Source: Galerina marginata (taxonomy: Eukaryota > Basidiomycota > Agaricomycetes > Agaricales > Galerinaceae). From it: 64,000 nucleotides of DNA. The notes beneath the pieces are model-generated. The model saw only the letters and a program-made list of their open reading frames with translations. It ran no database searches and had not been told where the DNA came from. The DNA lies in NCBI GenBank assembly GCA_023014335.1, contig JAECYW010000033.1:372001-436000 (forward strand), read 5' to 3'. The translations under genes were made by a program, and so were the position numbers. Within the stretch, counting starts at the first letter, position 1, and each line of letters opens with the position of its first letter. Positions 57,600 through 64,000 of this stretch are shown here, in pieces.

Positions 57600-59060
57600 C
57601 TGGGCTAAATTCATGAGAGCTATTGTGTAGAACTAGAATCGCAAGTCACTTACAGCGACCGGAAAACTTTTTTTTTGGAACCGTCATCCCAAGATCGTCC
57701 TTACAGGACCAAAGACGCCAGGATATGGTTCACAAACCATCTGATTGCATACTAGCCATGCTGATAGTATTTTCAGTTAGAAAAGCATCGCTGGAAAAAT
57801 ATCGAAATACCACAGATTATCGCCCTCTTTCTTCCATGTTGAAGAAAGCGTCGCAGACGTCATAAAAGCATACCCAGGTGTCTGTGCTGAGAAATTAGGC
57901 CGATATACTTTAATATTCTCAGTCAGAACAGCACCGCTGGAAAAAATCAAAATACCGCAGATCATCGTCCGCTGGGTTGGCCTTCAAATTTCAGTCAAAA
58001 GTAGACTTAGAACGTGTGGGCTTTGAGTACGAGCACGACAGCACCACGAGGTCGGGACTAGCATCTGAACCGAAAAAGAAAAAGCTTCAGATGATATGCA
58101 AAAGCGGCATCACAGAAAGAAAGAGACCCAACTCAGGTTCGAAAGCGACGTCCTTCTTGAACTGCTTAAAAGGTTCTGAGAATCAGACAAAAACTTGAGA
58201 GGTCTGCAGACCCACCAGCGGCGGCGAAGTAATGTCCTGGAGTGAAGTTGTGCGATCATAATCGTCGACAAAATCAATTCTCTAAAAGGCACGAATAAGC
58301 TCCAGACATTCTACTTTTTCGAGCACAAAATCACGTACCAGAATTAGTCCGTGTACAAGCGGGACCACAGTGACCCTCGCATGCCTTACGTAGGTGAATA
58401 TCGAGAACTTTGATCTGCGTGCCGCTGAATGAATTTTTAGTTCCAGAAAAAATACAGGACGTATGAAGAAAGCGGTAGCCCAGAAGGATCTTTTGCCTGG
58501 CAAACGTCCTTCTAAATCACTCAGTAGGTTCGGAGGACAAGACGAAAATCTTGGGGACATTGTTGGAACGAACAGCGGGTGCCCAGAGAAGCAATATTAA
58601 TGTCCTGAAGTGAAGTTGTAAGTTCAACATTGAGTCTCCATGAAAGGCAGGAATAAGCTCCAGACATTCTAGCGCAAAATCACGTACAAAGATTATTTCT
58701 TCTCAGTTCGGAGGGCCCAGTAAGCGAATCCCTGCGCGGCTGAACGGATTTTGAGTCAGTAAACAGAGGACGAAAAGCCTGCCTTGACGTACATCTCATC
58801 TGGATCTGACTCGCCGGTAGAGTCAGACAATCAGCCGCAACGTCGTTCAATTTCAATTCCGATTCCGATTTCGAGTTAGATCTACGACGCAGACTGTGGC
58901 CGTATCACTGTGAGCAGTCAGTACAATAACACCAACACGACGTCGGCATTTGAAAGCAAGAGAAAGAAAAACTTCAGATAACATTCGAGTTCGGCAAAAG
59001 ATGGAATCCGAAGCGATTTAGAAGATCACTCGGATGTCTTTTCAAATTCAGATTCCTAGA
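57600..59060. repeat. Degenerate tandem repeats, no intact gene
   Basis: Several sub-repeats are visible. A ~120-145 bp pair contains GCTGGAAAAA-ATC-AAATACC-CAGAT (57790 and 57935). A ~370 bp pair contains GAAGTTGT...AATAAGCTCCAGACATTCTA (58240 and 58605). A pair of Lys-rich plus-strand readings ends in KKKKLQM-like text (58075 and 58965). They look like a decayed multi-copy coding sequence. I do not recognise the source. Confidence 0.5.
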
Positions 59061-59245
59061 AGTGTTTGACCACAAACGTTGACACGTCCTCCGATGCTCG
59101 TTCCTCAGGCAAAGAAATTATCCTGTTTCATTTCATGCACCAGATATCACGCATACGAACAGCACAAACAGCGAAATCAACTCTCTATGTACAATAACAA
59201 AAAAAAAGAATCAGCCAAGTCACGATCCGATGCACACAAGACCGC

Positions 59246-59826
59246 TCACCAAGCTCCTTCTCCTTCTCGCTTCCCATCCTCCTCCCCCTCCCCCTCTCCC
59301 TCCCTCCTCACAGGCAACGGAACAGCAGTAACATCCCCCCTCCTAAAAACCCTCCTCCCCGCCCTAACAACCCTCAAGCGCGACTTACACCACGGATCCG
59401 GACACGCGATCTCGGCATCCGTCTCCATCCAGTCGTGTGGGTTCATGTTGGGGATGAGGCGCTGTTTGGCTGCTAGGAGGGGGAGGACGGAGGCTTTTTG
59501 TTTGGTGTGGGTCAGTGAGTGGATTTCAGTGGAGGGGGGTAAGAAGACGTGGGTAAGAAAGGAAGAGGGGAGGGTGAGAGGGTAAGAAAGAGCGCACCGA
59601 GGGAGTAGATCGAGATCCCCTGCCCAGGGGGGAGGTACATCATCTCGCCTTGGAGCACGAAGTGGTCCCCTGGTTTGGCGCCGCAGAGGATGCGTTCTCC
59701 CGGGGGACAGATGACTTCGACGCGGAGGTCGTATAGCTCGAAGGAGGCGTCGGCGCCGTTTGGGTCGGCGTTTGGTTTTGGGGTTGACGTTGGTTGAAGT
59801 GGGGTCTGCGTTTGAGTATCTGTCAT
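59246..59826 (-). CDS. TIGR04076-family protein
   Basis: Two exons, 59826-59598 and 59493-59246, phase exactly (158 residues). The first has a low-complexity N-terminus, then LYDLRVEVICPPGERILCGA, KPGDHFVLQGEMMYLPPGQG and ISIYSL. The second continues ASVLPLLAAKQRLIPNMNPH, DWMETDAEIACPDPWCKSRL and RGDVTAVPL, with a charged tail. The order (Cys near the start, GDxF, LPPGxG, a YxLAxxLPLLxAKQR helix, DWM, ACPDPxC) is that of the small TIGR04076 family, whose function is not established. The DWM and CPDP-x-C residues suggest a metal or substrate site, which is inference. Confidence 0.8.
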
Positions 59827-60113
59827 GGTACTGATCAGAAAAGGATAATCAGTAGCTTAGTTTCCTTTTGCGTTATATCATTCCTTGAGAAAGAAGCTGC
59901 TCAATTTGCTCAGGCGCGTGATGGTAGAAAGAAAGAAAAGGTTCTCTTTTAGGGTTCGGGTTCGAGTTGCGTGTAAAAGCAGAGAGAATGAATACATGGC
60001 GTGCAGCATACTTCGAATAGCATAGCATAGCATATCAAACCATACACCAACCAACTACCGTGTACACAAAGAGTCAAGTGAAAGCCAAGTCAAGGCGGGT
60101 GTTCTGCTCGCAC

Positions 60114-60826
60114 TCATGTCCGGCCTGCACCAGCACCGGCACCAGGCACGTTCCTTCGCTCGCGGCGGGGCGCCCGCTCGGCAGTGGCGAGGATGGGGTT
60201 GATCACGTTGACAGCGAGGGAGTCGAAGTTGAGCGAGTCCAGGAGGGCCTTTACACCAAATCCAGATAAACCCATCAGAAATCTGGAGAAGCTACTACAA
60301 GGACAAGGACAAGGACAACGCACCTTGGTATCAGGATCCACCTCAAGCCCAGTCGCCGTCGTATCAAGGGCCGATATCTCAGGAACGTAGTTATCCTTCC
60401 GCTCGCGCTCTTCTTCCTGGAGCTTGAAAGAGATACCGCGGACGGGGCCGCGCTGGATACGCTTCATCAAGTGCGTGGTGAAGCCTGAGATTTTGTTGCG
60501 CAGGCGCTTGGAGGGTACGACGGCCTGTAAGTAAGTAAATTAATCAGCATCAGCACGGCTCTTCCGGGTGATTGAGATTGAGAGCGAGTTACGCACGACT
60601 TCATCGATGATCCGCTTGTTCGTGTGGAAGTCGAGGGTGAGGCGGGGGTAGCTGTTCCACAAAACACCTCTCAGCCCTCGATTCGCCCCAGCTTAGCAGG
60701 ACTATGCTACTCACTATTTTTCGATCAGGACTCTAGAAGCCCTCTTGGTGGTTTTGGTACGAACGCGACCCTACCATACACCATCAGCACTTCACCGTAC
60801 ACAGCATCACAGAAAGAACCCACCAT
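60114..60826 (-). CDS. RPS17: 40S ribosomal protein eS17
   Basis: Five exons phase on the minus strand: 60826-60824, 60770-60715, 60651-60597, 60524-60324 and 60248-60114, giving 149 residues. The first exon is only the ATG codon, followed by a GTGGGT intron of 53 nt. The protein reads [60 protein letters not shown] and [20 protein letters not shown], then [20 protein letters not shown]. These are signature blocks of eS17, a component of the small-subunit head. The C-terminal part ([16 protein letters not shown] plus an AGAGAG tail) is the fungal extension. It is divergent from uS8, with 397 bp between start codons. Confidence 0.95.
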
Positions 60827-61223
60827 ATTGGATTAAGCGACTTTTTGCGTTCGGTCGAAGAGGAGAGTGGGTCTTGACGTCGAGCGGAAAAGTGGGAGGT
60901 ATTGGGGAGACGGCTGTCGGAGGTTGCCGGTGTGGCTTGGGTGGTACTGTATAGTTGGGTTTTCAGCCACTGGTTGCCTAATTCGGAATACCCAGTCTTG
61001 TGTGTTTTTCGTTTTCCATTCCTTCTCCACCGTCGTCGTTGTCGTCGTCCTCAAGACCTTCAAGGTAAATATCCCAGGACCAGCAGTCTTTTTTCCTCTC
61101 AAGCCTGTTTGACTCGTGCTTTCCGTAGCACGACACTCATTCTGGGCTCTGGCATCTTGCTTACATCTCTCCTCTTCTCTCAGTACCCTTTGTCGACGCT
61201 AAATCCAAAATCCAAAGTCCAAA
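60827..61223. promoter_or_regulatory. Bidirectional ribosomal-protein promoter region
   Basis: 397 bp between the divergent eS17 and uS8 start codons, with C/T-rich tracts near the uS8 start as is common in fungal ribosomal-protein promoters. Specific factor sites were not identified. Confidence 0.5.
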
Positions 61224-62051
61224 ATGGTCCGAGTATCCGTCCTTGTGCGCTCTCATCCTCCTTTTGCCGCTCTATCGTTGCTCACGATGATCTAGAACGA
61301 CTGTTTGAACAACATCGTCAACGCCGAGCGCCGTGGAAAGCGCCAGGTGCTCATCCGCCCTTCCTCAAAGGTTGTGGTTAAATTCTTGAGCGTCATGCAG
61401 CGTCATGGTAAGCCTCTTGCTCTTGCTCTTGCCCTCGCTCTTGGTCTTTCGCTCTCTTGTCCATCCCTTTTACCTCGGAATATAACTACGATTGGCGCGA
61501 CTTTCCACTTCCACGCGTTCTTCGTTTTAAGTCTCCGAAAAATCGACTGTAACCCCGTCTCTGAATAACCATACAGCGTGTGTTCTCCCCTCCCCAGGAA
61601 CACGAGTTCACAGATGAGACTACACCCTTCCTTGCTTCCTCCTTGTCATTCCCTTCTTTACCCTCCTATTTTACGTTTCCGCTATCGGAACATGTGCTAA
61701 TAACCAATACCCTCCAGGCTACATCGGCGAATTCGAGATCATAGACGACCACCGCGCCGGCAAAATCGTCATCCAGCTCAACGGGCGGCTCAACAAAACA
61801 GGCGTCATATCCCCCCGTTCAACATCCAGCACACCCAGATCGAGTCCTGGGTCAACTTGCTCCTCCCCGCTAGAGGGTTCGGGATTATCATCCTCGTGCG
61901 TGTCGCCTGCTTGTGCTCTTGTCTTCGTTTATTCTACTTCAACTGATTGTGGTTATGATCATGTTGTTAGACCACCTCGTCGGGTATCCTCGACCACGAA
62001 GAGGCCCGTCGCAAGAACGTCGGTGGGAAGCTTTTGGGATACGTGTATTGA
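61224..62051 (+). CDS. RPS22: 40S ribosomal protein uS8 (with an apparent 1-nt deletion)
   Basis: Exons are 61224-61244 (MVRVSVL), 61296-61407 ([20 protein letters not shown]...[13 protein letters not shown]), 61718-61895 and 61971-62051 ([26 protein letters not shown]). Exon 3 begins [20 protein letters not shown] and [11 protein letters not shown]. Then CCCCCCG-TTCAACATCCAG at 61817-61835 lacks one G needed for PRFNIQ, so the frame shifts before [19 protein letters not shown]. The partial copy at 62949 has the G (CCCCCCGGTTC). The gene is essential and everything else is conserved, so a sequencing error in the C6G run is the simplest reading. uS8 belongs to the 40S body near the central domain of 18S rRNA. 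Confidence 0.92.
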
Positions 62052-62094
62052 TTAGTTCGATGACAATCTTACCTTTCGGGCGTTATGATCATGA

Positions 62095-62610
62095 TCATCT
62101 ATGTTTTCCTACCATGCTGATATCGTTTGAATAAGATGCATCATATGTTGCCCACATTTTGCGTGAATTCTTTTTGTCGAGGATGAGGGCGCAAGTGGGT
62201 TTGATTGGGTTGTCGTTGAGATTTCCTTGTTCTTCAGCTGACCTGAACTTCTCGCGCATGTCCTCGTTCTTTCCTGGGCCGTATCGACCTTCTAGTCCGG
62301 TTAGCGCAACTAAGCTCGTTTGACCTTTGGTGAAACACAAAACCAGGAGTTGCTTTCCTCCCGCAATGCAGAACGGTACGCATCAATCAATCATTGTACG
62401 CCTCAACTTCAAGCTAACACAAAAATAAACACAAAATAGCCACGAACACCTGCCGCTCATTCTTGTTCTTGTTCTCGTTCTCCTTCGCTGCCTTTGGTCG
62501 GGTGGGGTGTTCCTCGTCCTAGATCTTCCGGAAGTCGGGACTGGCCACCCTCTGTTGTTGTCCGCCTCGGCCTGCTGCCAGTGGTACGAGAACGGGCCCG
62601 GGAGTCATGC
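62095..62610 (-). CDS. Small conserved-looking protein, unrecognised
   Basis: The minus strand reads GKQLLVLCFTKGQTSLVALT, GLEGRYGPGKNEDMREKFRS, KPTCALILDKKNSRKMWATY and DASYSNDISMVGKHR, ending at 62095. A probable upstream exon near 62520-62435 has HPTRPKAAKENENKNKNERQ and VFVAIL. Further upstream in the same frame a PGPVLVPLAAGRGGQQQRVA stretch precedes a TAG at about 62521, so either an intron is missed or the 5' part is broken. Low-complexity free, with a partial second copy at 63295-63522. I do not know the family. It is convergent with uS8 (44 bp between stop codons). Confidence 0.5.
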
Positions 62611-62699
62611 GTGCAATCCAAGTTAACCACGAGATGAACGCCCTTACATACCAGGTCTAGGTCTAGAGCGTGTCATTCGTTCTATCTGCATGCATATGT

Positions 62700-62815
62700 G
62701 TTCGCCTCTGTCTTGCTTGGCCTTCTTCAACTAAACATGCTTCCAATAAAACCACCTCATCTGGTTACTGGTATCTTCGACCACTGGCACGAAGGGCCCC
62801 GTCGCAATTTAAAGC
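62700..62815 (+). pseudogene. Relic of uS8 intron 3 and exon 4
   Basis: ACCACCTCATCTGGTTACTG and the following TCTTCGACCACTGGCACGAA match the exon 4 start ([14 protein letters not shown]) with frame-disrupting changes. The bases before it resemble intron 3. Confidence 0.6.
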
Positions 62816-62948
62816 CCTCTCCAGGATCACGAGTTCAGAAGATGCTCCCACACTGGCAGTCTTCCCTTCTTTCCCATTTTTTTTTCATGCTCTTCATTCC
62901 GCCTTTCAATTTGATTTTGTGCTGATCGTCATCTTGTCTGAATCTGCA

Positions 62949-63243
62949 GGCTACATCGGCGACTTCGCGACCACCGCGCAGGCAAAGTCGTCATCCAGCT
63001 CAAAGACCGCTTGAACAAGATCGGGGTATTCTCCCCCCGGTTCAACATCCAGCACAATCCAGGTCGAGTTCTGGGTCTGGGTCGACTTGGTCCCTCCGGC
63101 TAGAGGGTTTGGGATTATCATCCTTGTGCGTCCATCTCTCTTTTGGTGTTTCATCGGTCTAGATATTGACTGATTATACTGTTAGACCACCTAAGTATCT
63201 TCCACCACGAAAAAGCCCGTCGCCTTTTGGGGTGCGTGTATTA
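62949..63243 (+). pseudogene. Partial uS8 copy (exons 3-4)
   Basis: It begins at a CTGCAG acceptor with GCTACATCGGCGACTTC. Seven bases of the EIIDDH region are deleted and extra bases interrupt the IESWVNLL region, but [17 protein letters not shown] and an exon 4 remnant ending GTGCGTGTATTAG are recognisable. It is a tandem duplicate with introns kept, not a retrocopy. Confidence 0.8.
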
Positions 63244-63249
63244 GATGTT

Positions 63250-63530
63250 ACCCTTCGGGGCATGATAATCATATCATCTTCCATGCTTTCCTACCTACCA
63301 TGCTGATATCGTTTGAATAAGATACATCATATCTTGCCCCCCATTTTTGGGTGGTTTCTTCGTCGACGATAACGGCGCAAGAGGGTTTGCTTGGGGTGTC
63401 GTTGTCGGCGTTGAGATCTCCAGAATGTCTCGCGGATGTCCTCGTTCTTTCCTGGGCCGTATCGACCTTCTGGTCCGGTTAGCACCACGAGGCTTGTTGG
63501 GTGAACCACAAATGAAGAACACGAAATTTA
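63250..63530 (-). pseudogene. Partial copy of the 62095 gene
   Basis: The minus strand repeats NKPRGANRTRR in place of SLVALTGLEG, and in another frame TSLVVLTGPEGRYGPGKNED. The 3' half of the protein is frame-broken. It is collinear with 62080-62345 and belongs to the same tandem duplication as the uS8 copy. Confidence 0.65.
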
Positions 63531-63539
63531 GGGCGCTCA

Positions 63540-64000
63540 GTTTGGATCCGGAGAACAGTTTGTCAACAGTTGGTTATCTCAGTTTTCCAGTCCTCTCAAT
63601 GACCATGTGGATTCTGAGGATAGTAGAACTACAATATCGTGCGGTTATTTACCAAGGAAAGTTGAATTTGTAATCGTACTCTATGGAAACGTTCGAGCCT
63701 AACTGTGTCATAAGCTCCAGATTTTTCGTCACCCAACTCGGCATCTCCTCATTCACCTGTCTTTTTATCTCTGGACCTGCCATGTATTTCTCCCCATCCT
63801 CTCCCTCTTCGTCGCTAAAGTACTCCCCAAAGTCTACTTTAATATCCAGCCTAAATTTCACCATCAGCGGCTCCCGTTCGGCTATCTTTGCCAACACCGC
63901 AATGAGGGGGCTCCCGGTTTCAAGTCGACGCAGGTGTGCCGCAAGACTCCAGGGCGCTTCTAGGTAACTCTTGAAAGCGAGTACAATCGTCTTCGTTTTG
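63540..64000 (-). repeat. Inverted copy of F-box 6 3' end and flank
   Basis: The reverse complement of this block matches about 51740-52205 closely, covering the end of F-box 6 and its 3' flank (the AACTACA-TGATATTGTAGTTC stretch and CATTGAGAGGACTGGAAAA). The match continues off the window. Confidence 0.85.
63649..64000 (-). CDS. F-box protein copy 9, C-terminal part (5' off window)
   Basis: The minus strand encodes the C-terminal exon: VLAFKSYLEAPWSLAAHLRR, LETGSPLIAVLAKIAEREPL, MVKFRLDIKVDFGEYFSDEE and EEMPSWVTKNLELMTQLGSN, ending FNFPW at 63649. It is the nearest relative of copy 6, with few substitutions. The start and F-box lie beyond the right edge, so intactness cannot be judged. Confidence 0.8.
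   Translation of the reverse strand, partial: KTKTIVLAFKSYLEAPWSLAAHLRRLETGSPLIAVLAKIAEREPLMVKFRLDIKVDFGEYFSDEEGEDGEKYMAGPEIKRQVNEEMPSWVTKNLELMTQLGSNVSIEYDYKFNFPW

Overview
The window is genomic DNA of a filamentous fungus, most likely an Agaricomycete basidiomycete. Genes are split by many short GT-AG introns (about 50-70 nt) with CTAAC/CTAAG-like branch points. Families typical of that group are present: DUF6534-type membrane proteins, an expanded F-box set, an S53 sedolisin, a large-family multi-TM protein, and introns in ribosomal-protein genes. No tRNA, rRNA or CRISPR was seen.

Layout. (1) 1-5.2 kb: a multi-TM protein running off the left edge and a Ser/Pro-rich disordered protein. (2) 8.1-22.8 kb: a tandem array of four minus-strand DUF6534 genes (A-D). 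C and D lie inside a ~3.2 kb segmental duplication, and D carries a 1-nt deletion in exon 1. The spacers hold decayed matches to the 5' end of the neighbouring ferredoxin gene. (3) 23-33.7 kb: a mitochondrial adrenodoxin-type ferredoxin whose last intron carries a 231-bp palindromic MITE, a secreted sedolisin, a fatty-acid desaturase with all three His boxes, and a hotdog-fold thioesterase. (4) 34-57 kb: eight F-box genes, interleaved with relics of the thioesterase on one side and with minus-strand RNase H-like genes or relics on the other. The ancestral unit therefore looks like [thioesterase >][F-box >][< RNase H-like]. Four F-box copies read as intact across one intron, a fifth (F-box 6) is intact and also readable without splicing, and three are broken by a frameshift, a nonsense codon and a ~1.9 kb insertion. 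A young 1.27-kb non-autonomous LTR element (221-bp LTRs, GCAGC target duplication) sits in one RNase H relic. (5) 57.5-64 kb: degenerate tandem repeats, a TIGR04076-family gene, divergent eS17 and uS8 ribosomal-protein genes, partial tandem copies of uS8 and its neighbour, and an inverted copy of the F-box 6 3' end at the right edge.

Main points to follow up. The RNase H-like paralogues keep the fold signatures but have lost three of the four catalytic acidic residues and co-duplicate with F-box genes. Copies of the type II F-box subgroup share a promoter motif, and one orphan motif lies beyond the last copy. Coordinates of spliced genes give the outer limits; exon borders are stated where I could phase them by hand. 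Nothing was checked by database search.
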